Source: Spirogloea muscicola (lineage: Eukaryota > Streptophyta > Zygnematophyceae > Spirogloeales > Spirogloeaceae). From it: DNA of 45,487 bases. The position numbers and the translations under genes are program-made. Shown piece by piece: positions 21,356-33,200 of the stretch. Location: positions 393,981-439,467 of the forward strand of contig WELB01000088.1 in the NCBI GenBank assembly GCA_009602725.1, read 5' to 3'. Within the stretch, counting starts at the first letter, position 1; each line of letters begins with the position of its first letter. The notes under the pieces are model-generated. The model worked only from the letters and a program-made list of their open reading frames with translations. It had not been told where the DNA came from and searched no databases.

Positions 21356-23949
21356 AGTGGTGGAGGCAGCCAGGGACGTGATGCCGCGGCAGGATTGTGC
21401 AGCCGTCCCCCCCCCTTTTCATCCAACCTATGGTATCCACGCTGCCATTCAGATGGCCTTGAGTGAAGACCTGGGGGATAGGGGTGAGTCCCTTCTGATG
21501 ACAGCTGCACTTGCTCCATGGGCAGAGCTCTTGAGAGTCACTAGCCTCGTGAGATTGTCTAGTCAGGGTCGCCTCACTTAGATGGGGGGTGCAAGTTGAT
21601 GTTAGCAACTTAGGCTGGTGCTGAGCCTGTCATCCACACACAAGCAGCAGGCAAGACACATAGTTTAGAAGCCCTACCATTCAGGCATGCATGTCTTGTT
21701 GCTGACATCAAGCTGAGCAAGAGAGAATGAAACGGCAGGAGATGTGACTTGCCTTGCAACTATACCTGCGGAGACACAGGCGGAAGCCAGGTTCCTTGCC
21801 AAAGCCAGTGGCATATTGGCTGGGAGATCGGTAGCAGACCTTATCTTCCATGAAGTTGATCCCACATTGAAGGTATACAACTGACTCTCCCTGACATGCA
21901 GTCTGCAGCCTGGACATTTCTCTTCCTTAGACACGAGAAGCCTCCAGCGGCCAGCAAGCCAGACAATAGCACAATCAGCTCAAGGCGACCTCTAGCTTGC
22001 TAGAATGCTGCACTGCCAGACTCAGGACAAATGTGCAATTGCTAGTCGTTGTGCAACTAGGAATATGACGTGCAGAAATTCATACTCTGACAATGGCTTG
22101 TCATACGTTTGCTTAGGTAGAGTGGTCGTTGGAGGACGGTGATGCTCTAGAGAAAGGGACCGAATTTGGTGTTGTGCAAGGTAAGCATGTGCAGGACCCA
22201 TTGATGAAGCGAGATGGACAGCGTCTAAACATGACTTCGCCTACTCGGTTGACAATGACATACGTGGGTGTTGACGAAGCTGGATTGGACATGTCCTGGT
22301 TAGACTCTGGCAAAGCTGTGCATGACTCGTATTAGCCTTGCTAGCCACTCTATTATTACCTCCTGCAGGACTTAGTGGGCAGTGGAGATCATTGGCAATG
22401 CAGCCTTGTGCTATGGTTTCACTGGCTTGAAGCAGGCAGCGCACGGAGCATCCTAGCGGCAGAGAGGGTTGTTCTTAACTTCATGCAGCGTATGAGCGGC
22501 ATTGCTACTGCTACCAAGGTAGTGCTGGAGCTGAAGCCGCTGTGGATGAAGGGAACGTATCTAGGAGATGTGGAATTTGTACATTGACGATTTCCTTCTG
22601 TAAAGTATTGAGATCTGCACGTAGTTTCTCTGAATACAATGTACAACTCAGAGGTCAAGTGCAGCTCCTCATTTTCAATGTTTGGACGTAGGCAATGGCG
22701 ACCGCTGCCAAGCCTGCTCGCTTACTGGAGACGAGAAAAACAGCGCCAGGCTTGCGTTTGTTTGACAAATGGGCGGTGAGCCTTCTTGTTTGCAGTTAGT
22801 GCTGTCCATGAATACCAGAGTGCTTGTAAGACAGAACATGTCTACCAAAATTATTGGCTCCTGCATTTGGAAGTCACGGCGGCCTTGCCTTGATTGGGTA
22901 CTCCTAAAGACTTTGTGTGCGGGCTTGTGACCACTAAAGCAGGTGCTTATTGGAGGTGGTGAGAATCACAGGATGGGCCTGTTTGACATGATGATGATAA
23001 AGGACAACCACATTGCCGCAGCTGGAGGAGTATCCAAAGCCATCGCTGCTGCCAGAGAGTACCTGGTTGAGAACAAGCTTGACATTGGGGTTGAGGTGAT
23101 TAATAGGTGCAGTACCTCTCAGCACAAGAGCATGTGTCGTACCAGAGGTTGTCTCCTTGATCATCCTACGTCATGCGCTTCACGCTTTTTTTAAGGAACC
23201 GCCTGCCAGTCTTCTGAACAAGCCCACATGGTTTTGGGCTTGGTCCTGTAGGTGGAGACACGGACACTGGAAGAGGTGCAGGAGGCGATGGAGTGTGTGG
23301 GAGAAGGGTTGGGTCGAGTAACCCGGTTGCTGCTTGACAACATGGTTGTGCCTTTGCCGAATGGAGGCCTAGATGTGTCCATGTTGGAGAGGGCTCTTGA
23401 GATTGTTGATGGTCGAGTGGAGACAGAGGTGAGAGCTGGAAATTGTAATAGCCAAAGACTAGGATACAGAAAGTTGTCTGAAATCACTGAATGTGGAAGT
23501 AGTATGTTGACCTCGTCTTCCTTATCGAGTACGATGCAAGGTCTTTAATTGGTCTGTGTCGCTCATTTCACGCGCATTCAAGCTTTGTCTATCCTTTGCA
23601 CATTCTTGCTGGCAGGCATCTGGAAATGTGACGATGGCGACCGTGCAGAAGATTGGGGCCACTGGAGTGACCTTCATTTCAAGGTAAGAGGTCGTCTGCC
23701 CTCATTGAGCGCCGTGCCACTGACATGATCAGTGCTTTATGTGCGTTAGGAGAAGTTGTGTGAACATTTCTGGCAGCAGTCTGCCAGTATGCTGTGCCTA
23801 TCTGTGTGTATACTTCAGCCGGGACCAGATTTTTCTGCTTGGTTTGTGACAGTGGCGCCTTGACGCACTCTGTGACTGCCCTGGACATTTCACTCAACAT
23901 TGATGCGAAGCTCGCGATGGCAGTGGGCAAGCGTACCCAGCGGGCATGA
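21356..23949 (+). CDS. NADC: Quinolinate phosphoribosyltransferase (nicotinate-nucleotide pyrophosphorylase), 5' end unresolved
   Basis: Converts quinolinate and PRPP to nicotinate mononucleotide, CO2 and PPi, the entry into the NAD pool. Recognised exons: one ending at 21483, then 21739-21872, 22117-22180, 22436-22518, 22692-22775, 22943-23095, 23252-23428, 23616-23683 and 23853-23949 (TGA). The frame is continuous through all junctions; 285 residues follow the first recognised exon. Motifs: [88 protein letters not shown] with the active-site lysine, and a tail [15 protein letters not shown]. The residues before HPTY ([15 protein letters not shown]) are plausible but the start exon is not located; the 21356 boundary is approximate. 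It is head to head with NadB. Confidence 0.92.
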
Positions 23950-24573
23950 CCTGCTTTGTTATCAGCCCTTACAGCACAGGCCCCTGTTTACACCCCTTGA
24001 CATATCCGCTACAGCAGCAATCATTCATTGTTCTGTATATTACCATGAGGAACCTGGAGTGATTACCATCTGGCACAAGATGGTGTGTGCTAAAAACGCA
24101 TTGACCTTTGAGACATGTGTATATCAAATCTGATAGAGCAGAGTCTGCCGTAGAAGTGCTGTACTGGATCAACTGCCATCCTAGCAATGGCGTTTGGCCC
24201 AGACTTTTTGGCCCCTGGGTTCTGCTGCGACTTATTTGGCCCCTGCTTCTTCTAGGAAGTACACACTTCCAATGCTGCATTTTGCAGCAGCAAGTCAAAG
24301 GGGTTGACAAGGGCAACAGACAGGCTGCCAGCAGCTGACCTAATACGAATCAATGAAAGAATTTGTAAATGAAGGTAAAGTCCGGATGCTTGCCGGAGGT
24401 TCTCGTGCGGACTAATAATGGGCGGATTCAAGGAGAAGCCAGTCATAGCAACTGCAAGTTCTTGGCGGGATTCAAGCAAGCAAGGCCCCAACTCCAGGAG
24501 CTTGGCTTGGGGCGTGCATAATATAAGCTGCTTGTTGGTCATTGTTGTAACCATGGTTGGCTGTATGACCCAC
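23950..24573. other. Convergent 3' flanks of NadC and the winged-helix gene
   Basis: About 620 bases without a credible exon or RNA gene, between two stop codons facing each other. Confidence 0.5.
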
Positions 24574-27256
24574 TCAAGAGTCCAGCTCGACTGACTCCAG
24601 CTCGGAGCAGGGCGGCTGCTGTGACAGTGGCAGCCGCAGCTGCTCTCCCACACTGGCTGACCTGCCGGCCGCCCAAGCGCCCTGCGGCGGTGATGGCATG
24701 ACTGAGTCTCGGTTTGGAATGCCGCTGCCGTCGCTGTTGCTGCCGCCGCTGCCGTTGCCGCCACCACCGCTGCCGCTGCAGCTGCCGTATCCATTGACGC
24801 TGCCAATGCCGTCACTGCCCTTCTTCAGTCCAATGGCTGCCAGCAACCGTTGGATGGCTCCAGGCGAGGCTGAAGTTGCTGCCCGCGGCGCTGCAACGCC
24901 CATTCTGCGGAACTGGAACCCCTTGCCTCTTGTAGCCGGTGAGAGGGTACCTTGAAGGATGGCCACGCCGCCCGCACCCTGCGTGCAGTCGCCAGCTGAC
25001 TCCGTCTGACAATGGTCGTCGGGTGGGCACAATGGCACGTCGGCTTCACATTCACTTGACTGCTCGTGGCAGCCTTCCGTTGGCGGCCAGCTGCCAAGCA
25101 GCGCCTCTCCTTGAAGCGCGGCAACCTCAGATGATGAAGGCCCTGGCAGACTGACCGTCACCTCAGTGTGCCGGTTATGCAATGACGGGGTCGCGCAAGA
25201 CATGGACAGGCTGAGCTGCGAGTCGGACGGCTCCTTGCGCCACGCGACATCAAGGCTGTGCTCCAGCCAACTGCAGCCGCCGGTGGCAAGGTTGTGGACA
25301 CCGCCATCTCTGCCGACTCCAAGGCTGTGGCTGTCATTGTCCCCGCCACTGCCACTGCACCTGAGCCCCAAGGGGCAGTCCTGTAGCTCCTGCCATGTCT
25401 CGCAGCCCTTGCTGCCTGGAGACACGCCAGTAGCTGCTGTGAACCCTTCAGCGGGCAGCTCCTTGTCAAGTCCTGAAGCAACGAGCTGCGCTGTGCCTGG
25501 CAGCCGGAGATTCACGAGTGGGGGGCTCCCTTGCCCCGGCAGGGGTGGCGGTAGTGACGGCAACGGTGGCGAAGGCGGCTGACGAAGCGAGATGCCGTAG
25601 TAGTTCATGCCAACCGTGCGCAGGCGCGAGCCGCAGTGAAAGTGCTTCTTGCGAAGGTCCAGCCCCAGGGGCCCCAGCACCATGGACTGCACAAGAGCGT
25701 AAGCGTCAGTGTGGCAGCGACAGCATCAGCGCCAGCGCCTTCACCTGCGCCTACTCCTGCGTCAGCGATCAGTGTCAGCAGCGTCAATGTCAGCATCTGC
25801 GGCGCAACTGTCACCTGCTGCTGGAGGTTCTTGATGACGGCGTCGTCGGGTACTGCTCGGTGCGTCTCGGCCCACGCTCGGTAAGCGGCGAGCAGCACGG
25901 ACGCCGACAGCCAGACGTTGGGCGCCCACTCTGCGCACTCCTCCAGGAATGCGCCGTAGTGGAGTGCGCCAGGCACAACGTGTGGCCGCCCCTTCTTCTT
26001 CTCATAGTCGCCACAAGCTAGGTCCGCCAGCATCCTCCACGACGCTGTGCTCATGAAGCGCAGCATGCCATCCACGACATTGTCACCACCGCCGCCGCCG
26101 CCGCAGCTGTCACCACCGCCACCAGCGTTGTCCCCACCCTGCAGGCAACTGCTGCTGGGCTTGCACTCATCTGGCACGGCACCCTCAGAGCAGGCCCCGA
26201 GGATTGGCTCCTCCAGCGCGGGGCTTGTTGGTCCAGCCGAAGGTCCGACCACCACCGGCCAGCGCGTCCAGCTGCGGCTTCCGGCTTCTCTAGTGGCCGC
26301 TGTCAGACCGGTTGCAGGATAGTCACCGCATGCCTCCGGAAGCGCAGCTGCGCGGCTGGCGTGGCCACAGGCGTGGCCACAGTCGGCCACGACACCAGGA
26401 CCCTGAGTAGCGCTCTCCACCTGCGGCGGCCGGTTGATGTCCAGCCGGAAGCTGCGGTCGTCCCTACCACCTGTGCTAGCTCCTGTGTCCGCCTCTGAGG
26501 ACGCCTGCGGATCGCTGTCGCCCCCATGGCCGCAGCCGGCTGCCGAGGGCGACCCACCAGAGGGCGCCAGTGATGGGTGGACGTGATCTGGCCGGCTGCT
26601 GGGCCGCGCCTTGTCACAGTCCATGCCCCGGAAAGGTCTGCCGCCGCTGAGCTCGGCGCCTGGGCTGGCCGCCAACGGCATGGTTGCACCGGGAATCCTG
26701 CTGCCCCTGCACGCGCCACTGGCGCCGCCGCCACCAGGTTCGCAGCCGCCATGTCTGCTGCCACCCAGGCGGGGCTCCGGAGTGCCCACAAGCCTGCTTG
26801 CCTTGAGCAGCTTGACGTGGAGCTCTGCAGGAGCAAAGGCGCGCGGTGCAAAACCATCAATGAGAAGTATGCGGCTGCATTGATGGAGGCCAGACCAAGC
26901 CATTGCACTAGTTGTGGGTAAATCAAAGAAAGATATTGCAGAAATGCCACAGCATGCACTGAATCAGCACCACGCTTAGCGATGGACCACGGTGGCGGCT
27001 GCGCAAGCTGCGGAGCCACTGAGAATGGCGTCTTTGAGCCCAGTGGAGGTGCCGCCGGCTGACCTTCGAGCTCCTCCTTGAGGTACGCGATCTTGCGGGC
27101 CTGCCGCCAATTGGCGGAGCGGAGGCGCACGAGCTCGCCGTCGTCCCCGCCGGCGGAGACGCTGGCGCTGCCGCCGCCGCCGCCGCTGGGCGAGCTGCTG
27201 CCGTCCGCGGCGGCGGCATCCTCGCCCGCCGACTTGGCGCTCCGCGACCGCTTCAT
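24574..27256 (-). CDS. Uncharacterised coiled-coil and winged-helix-like protein
   Basis: Three exons fit: 27256-27064, 26824-25815 and 25686-24574, summing to 772 codons. The ATG at 27256 opens MKRSRSAKSAGEDAAA. Joining exons 1 and 2 restores one helix, WRQARKIAYLKEELE then ELHVKLLKASRLVG, which supports the splice. A long Gly/Ser/Pro-rich stretch follows, then a folded-looking core at about residues 318-437: HYGAFLEECAEWAPNVWLSA, AYRAWAETHRAVPDDAVIKN, and after the second splice LGLDLRKKHF and VGMNYYGISLR. That pattern, a helical FLEEC..W.....LLAAY.AW segment ending in YYGI, resembles the winged helix at the C-terminus of D5-type primases and the RFX DNA-binding fold; this is inference from pattern only. 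The rest of the C-terminus is low complexity. I cannot name a family; DNA binding is a guess. Confidence 0.6.
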
Positions 27257-28130
27257 GCGGCGGGCTTCTCGACAGCCTTTACCGGAGACGGCGCGGAGAC
27301 GGTGGCTCTACCGTTAAGCTGCCGCCGCCGGTTGGCAGGACCGGAGGGCGCTGCGGCTGGGCCGGGTCCTGGGCGCAGAACGGATGCTCCCTCCCTCCTC
27401 CCTCCCTCCTCCCCTCTCTCCCCTCTCCCTCCACCTCCCTCTTCCCCACTGCCCCGCGGGCCCCGCGAGCTCGCGTCCCGCGCCCGCCGGCGCGCTCACG
27501 CCCTCCGCCGCGCTCCCCCCGCTGCTCCCTTCGCCGCCCAGCGGCGCCGTCTCCGGGCCCCTCTCATCCCTGCCTCCCAGTCTCCCCCGCCCCCCCTGTC
27601 TCTCTCTCGCGCTCTCGGCTTGCCGGCGGCTGCCGCTGCCGCGGACAACCGGTAGCCGGCCAGCAGGCGAGCAGCGCCCGCCGCCGCCGCCGCCGCCGCC
27701 GCCAGCGCCGCTGCNCCGCCGCAGCCGCCGCCGCCGCAGCCGCCGCCGCCGCCGCCGCCGCAGCCGCAGCGAGTGACGGCTGGCCCACGGGTCGAGCTCC
27801 TGTATGCGGGGCTGGGGCAGGGTGGAGAGGAGGGGGGTGCGCCGGGCCTAAGGCGAGGCGCCCAGAGAATAGCCTTTCCCGTTTGCGGGGAGAGGGTAGC
27901 CGCCCCCGCCATCTGCGGGGCTCGCTTTGTCGGGCGAATGCGTCGGGCGGGCTCTGTCGGGCGGGCTCCCCGCCCGACGCTGGCGTGGACGCTGACGGCG
28001 GCGCCGCCACGTGGCGAGTTGTCGGGCCCCGCCCAGCCTCTGGCTGCCGCTAGATAGGAGTTCACTCCCGGCCGCAATGCTCAGCCCTAATCGTGTTAAC
28101 CTAAAATGACAACAACGTGAAAGGTTGACG
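27257..28130. promoter_or_regulatory. GC-rich island upstream of the winged-helix gene
   Basis: A very GC-rich stretch with CCT/CCC tracts (about 27385-27450), (CCG)n at about 27680-27770 and an ambiguous base at 27715. Open frames occur in every direction because of composition and none resembles a known protein. It probably carries the minus-strand promoter and 5' UTR. Confidence 0.45.
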
Positions 28131-28149
28131 AGCGAGCCGAACGAAGCGG

Positions 28150-28500
28150 CGTGGTGGAAGAAGTGGCACTCCCAATGGGGGCAAGGGCTGCGAAGAAGAA
28201 GAAAGTGCTCGCCCATTGAGGATGTGGGCTGCGAAAAGCCAGCCCAAAAAGAATTGACAAAGGTTCGGAGGGGCCTACAAGCGATATGCAGCTACAAAGG
28301 GGCCTGAAGATGCTATGTCAGAACAGGGGGAGGGTGGATCACTCAGTAGTTACGAGTGAGGAGCCTCAAATCCGACAGACTAGCTGCCGGATAATTATCC
28401 CCCTGACGAAAGCCGGAGGCCGCAGCGAGACACGCGAGAGAGCACGGCCAGCACGCAGATGCAGAGCGTGAGCCATGGACCGCTGAAGGGATGCTGACAA
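28150..28500 (-). mobile_element. 5'-truncated LINE 3' end
   Basis: The minus strand encodes RMRLSASLQRSMAHALHLRA, aligned to RMRLAVSLQRSLAHAVHARA of the 37-38 kb element, then the family 3' UTR with the hairpin arms at 28226-28231 and 28240-28245, the CTCAATGGGCGAGCAC block and a CTTTCTTCTTCTTC tail at about 28189-28204. Only about 350 bases of the element are left. Confidence 0.75.
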
Positions 28501-29854
28501 CCTCATACGTGGAGGACAGTGCCTCCGCCAGCTTCTAGTGTGAGTGGGCTTCCATAAGCCTCTGGCGGTCGTCACGGGGATTGCTTTGGCGTGAATGGAA
28601 GAGCCATATCTTTCCGCGGCTAGTCTTTCTGACTTTCGGCTCCCATGAGAGACGCTGGTTGTGAGGCGGCCAACCGGGAAGTGATGGGACGAAGGTTGGG
28701 AGTTGGGCCGGCGAAAGATAAAGAGGATGGTGCTGAAGTTGGCCAGCCCGACAGCACAGGCCCATGGTGCGCGTGTGAAGGTTGTGGGCCATTGAAATGG
28801 CTGACTCGGTGATAATTCTGGGGTGCACTGTGTGGTACACGAGCTTCGCATATTTATGATTTGATCACCTGACGATGAGCATCTTGATGCCAACGAGCAG
28901 CTTATGACCGATACCAGGGCCTTCCAGCGCATGTACAAGAAGAAAGAGGAGTATCATGATGTGCGGTTGCTGTGCAAGGTGTGTTCACTACCTTGGACCA
29001 ACAATAGTGGGGGGCGGAGTAAATCACCGTATATTGCTGTTGTCAATGATAACTGCTGCTCGACCACAGCAATAAAGCATGACTTCCATGCAAGAGGCGC
29101 CATTGGGGCAGCCCTTGTGGATTGCAACCAGGGAAGGGGTAACACAAGCAAGGCCGATTGCTGCCGAGCAAGCCAAGATAGGGCGCCATTTACAACATCT
29201 AGCGGCAAGCATAATGAGGACTGAAAAGAGAAGCTATGCTGAAGAGTCCAGGAGGTTCATGCGCAATGGCAGTATGCAAGGGTTGGAGAGGAAGACTCTG
29301 CGGAGGAAGTAGGTCTTCCAGCCACAAGATGTGAAGCACCTGATTATACCAGACAGGAGCTAAGCGCTGGCACAGCAACCATGCTCTGAGCACACAGAGG
29401 TGTTGTACAGCAGTGAAGGTGCTGACAGCGAGTTCGGTTGGAGATGGGAATTGATGTACGATGCTGCCAGGGCTGAGACAAGCTCCATTTAGCCACAACC
29501 ACGGCACCAGTGATTGCTTGGCAGAGGGACAGCAGTGCATTCGCACACTATTACTCTTGCTAATAAGAGGTATTGATGTTGTCCCAGACACACGCGGTAG
29601 GGACACCTCTGCATATGAGATAAGTGAACCTCCTCTTATGTGCACCATGGTAACATGAACAAGAGCTTAGAGCTGACCTCCTCGTCTGAGCCAGGGGGCA
29701 TGTCCAGCAAGTAGGTCTACAGTCAGTTCCTCTCAAAGGCAAGGGCAAGTGCTGGGTGTTGTAGACACGAGTCACAATAGTCACTCATTTGCGGAAGTCA
29801 ACTTGACGGATGGATGACAATAACCATGCAGACAAGGACAATGAGGCTCGTGAG
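28501..29854. other. Intergenic stretch between LINE remnants, no gene seen
   Basis: Moderate-GC sequence with several short open frames on both strands, none resembling a known protein and none linked by convincing splice sites. It may be older, unrecognisable repeat. Confidence 0.4.
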
Positions 29855-30010
29855 ATGGAGAAGGGCTCGCCATTGAGGATAGGGGCTGGACAAAGCCAGC
29901 CCAAAAGAGAATGAACAGAAGGGGCCCTTCCAAAATAGCGATGGCGCTGTCAGAGGCGAAAAAAATGACAAAACAAAAGGGGAATGGACAAGGGCCGGAA
30001 AGCGGCGGCA
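29855..30010 (-). mobile_element. LINE 3' UTR fragment upstream of the WDHD1 homologue
   Basis: The minus strand carries TTCATTCTCTTTTGGGCTGG, the hairpin arms at 29883-29889 and 29896-29902, CCTATCCTCAATGG and a short CTTCTCC tail. No coding part is retained. It ends about 200 bases before the WDHD1 ATG. Confidence 0.7.
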
Positions 30011-30210
30011 AATCACACCCGCTACGTGGGTGGCTCACTACGAAGGGAAAAGGGGAAGTACCTACAAGTCCTGGGCTGGCGCGCCGAGCCCGATAGCCGT
30101 GCGTCGGGCGAGGCCGACGGCGGCGTCGGTGGCGCCAAAAATCAATCAAAACCAGCCCGCCTTTCCGCGGTTTCGAACCTCGGCGGGACCCCCTAGGCCT
30201 CCGCCACGCC

Positions 30211-33200
30211 ATGGCTGGCGGCGCCGCGGCGGCGGCGGCGGCGGCGCCGCGGCNCGCGCGGGCCTCGGCAGCGTGGCCTTCGACGCCGCCGGGCGCCGCG
30301 TCCTCACCGCCGGCGCCGACGGGCTCGTCAAGGTCCACGCGCTGAGCGACGACGGCGGCGCCATCGCCGTCGCGACGCTCCAGGACCACAGCGAAGCCGT
30401 CACGGCCCTGGCCGTCAGTCCCACCGGCCGCCACTTTGCGTCGGCAGCTGAGGACCGGGCCGTCAAGGTCTACCGCCTCGCAGGTGCTCGAGCTCTACCT
30501 TCTAAGCTGCCGGCCCCAATTTCGAGAGACTTGCGTGTATTGGAATATGAAAGGCCATAAAGCCTGTACTTGGCAAGCACATTCGATAACGTGTACGCCC
30601 ACTGCAAGTTATCCCGCTCATTAACAACGGGTCAACACATAAGGCCGCTGATCGATGCCTGAATACCAGATGGCAAATTCCAATCCCCTTCTGCAACCAA
30701 CTGCAGCTCGCCCAGCTTTTAGGTGCACTTCGACAGGGGCGACGGTCTGGCGTGAAATCACGGCTGGTCGTTCGTGCCATTCCATGACGTCTCGATGTGC
30801 ATAAGCTGCTTGTATATGAAACCACCGCTGCTCACTGTCATATGGCGCAGAGCTCAAATTCGAGGGCAATGTCACGAGATTCACGCTACCGATTAGATCG
30901 CTGGCCTACAGTCCCACCGGGGGCCTGCTGGCGGCCGCCGGCGACGACGAGGGCATCAAACTCATCAGCACAGTCGACAACTCCATCGTCAGGATCTTGA
31001 AGGTCTGCCGACGCGGCATGCCATCAGCCTTAGTGCACGCACCGCTTGCCATGCTGCTGTCGCGGAGGCCGCATGCTCGCACCTAGAGCCGTACTTGCGT
31101 GTGTCCTTGCTGCTGATCTATGTGCATGCTGTGAGTTCACATGCAGGGTCACGACAAGCCCATCCTCAGCTTGGCCTTTGATCCCAGAAACGAATTCCTG
31201 ACCTCAGCAGACTCTGATGGCTTGGTCATATACTGGGATGTAGCCACGGGAAAGGTGGTCCTCTCTTGTTGGTCTAAGACTCCTTTTCAGCTTTGAGGAT
31301 GCGAGCCTTCTCGTGAACTCTTGCTTATCTAAAGGGCAGGAGTTGCCGACCAACAAGGCATTGCTCGTTTGCATGTGGAGTCCAGCGTCACACTCAGAAG
31401 CCAACGCTTAGCCCTGACTACCATGCAATGCTGATCAGCTACACACTCTTCTGCTTCTTATGAAGTGTTGTTATTCTTGGGTTACGAGCAGGCTTTGCAT
31501 CGCCTGGAGGGTGCAGCTCTTCAGACAGATGTCAGCTGCGCTTCCAGGAATTGCATCTCTTGGCACCCAGATGGCGGATACGTCGCTGTCCCAGGGCACA
31601 GGAATGACATTGTGATGTACGATCGGTATGTCGTATCGCACTCACAGCTCGTTGCTGCCCTTAACTCTGCTTCTGCATTTTGATGAGAGGACCTTGTCAA
31701 TCGTTCGCTGATTCGCTGCCCTTCATCCTGTGTGTAGTGATACAGCAGAAGAGGTCCACGCTTTCCGAGGAGCTCATACTGCAGACGTTGGTACAATTGC
31801 ATGGTCCACTAATGGGCGGTACCTTGCCTCTGCTGGGGACGATCAGCAGGTAAGTGAGTACTAGCTAGTTCTGTAGACACCCATCAGTGACCATTCAAGA
31901 CAGTAGATACTAGTCAGACTGTGAAGCCTCTCTGTCACTGTCTCTTGCGGCAATTGCTCCTCCATATGAAGTATTTGATCATTGCACAAGCAGCATATCT
32001 CTCAAACTAATATGTGCAAAAGTCACATCGTCGTTTGAGCCAGGTCGTCATTTGGGACAATTTAACTCGCAAAGACCTGGATTTCCTCACCTGGGAGTCT
32101 GAGGTGTGCGGCTTGTCTTGGAGCCCTGAGGGGAATGCGCTTGCCATGATCGACATGGAGGGTAATCTGGCCATTTGGGACGGCGTCATACCTGCCCACA
32201 TGGTTCCACCCGCACACCCCGGCTCCTTGGCGGAGGAAGAATTGCTGAGCCGCAGTGGGGACGAACATGCACCAGAAAGCTCTGAGACATCAAAGGAGAG
32301 GAAGCGACACGGGTACAATATACCCAAAACCCTAAACCCCTAAAAGCTAAACCCTAATGCTTAACCCTACACTTTAAACCCTTCAGGAGCTCAAATTGCT
32401 AGATTGAGCTCACTGAGACTGTTGCAGACTCTATTTACAGAGGCCAAAATTAGTGACACGAGGTTGATGAGCTCTTCTACAGTGGCGGCTCGTCAAAGGC
32501 TTGTGGTGACACGTTTGAGCTGCCGGTCGAGAACGAGAGCGACTCTGATGAAGCATTCACACCTTTGAGAAAACGGCAGCATAAGGTACTTACGCTCCAA
32601 TTGACATCCATGCTCGTTGGCACACAAATTCTGCTCACCATCTGCCGTGTTAATGTGATACCTGCTCTGAAAGATATTAATTGCACGTCAATGCTGCCCA
32701 GTTTAAATCCTGATTGGGCATAGCAATGACTCTGCTACTATGACCAGTAGTTTGTGACTGAGGACTTTACTGCAGTGTTCATCTGCCTGCACTGCAGATT
32801 GAAGAGGAAGTTTCACAAGGTGGCCAATCAAGCAGGCCAATGGAGAATGCAAGTGACTCACCAAATTTCAGCAAAGATCAAACGAAGCTGCAGAGACCTC
32901 CTGCTGGCCCATCTATGCAAGCTTCCTTTCAGTCGGGCTCGACAAGAGCTAAGAAGGGCCAAAAGAGGTTCTTGGCTTACAACATGTTGGGCTGCGTCTC
33001 TACTCGAGAGGATGAAAGTTGCTCGCACATTGAGGTATGAGTCTGTTGGACATTGAGTATCAGACTTGTAACTTCATCAAAAGGCTGGATGGATGACATG
33101 GATCAGTCTACGAGCTTGTAGCAACTACAAGCCTTGTCAAGTGATGTCGGAGGTTCTAAATAATGTGCAAGTGGCTAGCACTAGCACTTTGCACTCGTGC

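Noticed and set aside
25692-25815. Dipeptide-rich coding (Leu-Thr, Ala-Gly) between winged-helix gene exons 2 and 3
   Set aside because: The segment has a good donor and acceptor and its removal joins the core helix to the YYGI strand, so it is treated as an intron.
26303-27063. Readthrough of winged-helix gene exon 1 as one long open frame
   Set aside because: Splicing at 27064/26824 restores a continuous coiled coil, whereas the readthrough gives composition-driven sequence.
27302-27776. Plus-strand Pro/Ser/Arg-rich frames in the 27.3-27.8 kb island
   Set aside because: Driven by CCT and CCG tracts; no start context, splice signals or family motifs.
28904-29312. Open frames between LINE fragments at 28.9-29.3 kb
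   Set aside because: No recognisable motif, no convincing splice signals, and both strands are equally open.
30030-30210. In-frame upstream extension of the WDHD1 WD40 frame before the ATG
   Set aside because: The sequence is not WD40-like and overlaps the region next to the LINE fragment; the CGCCATGG at 30211 is a better start once the N is allowed for.
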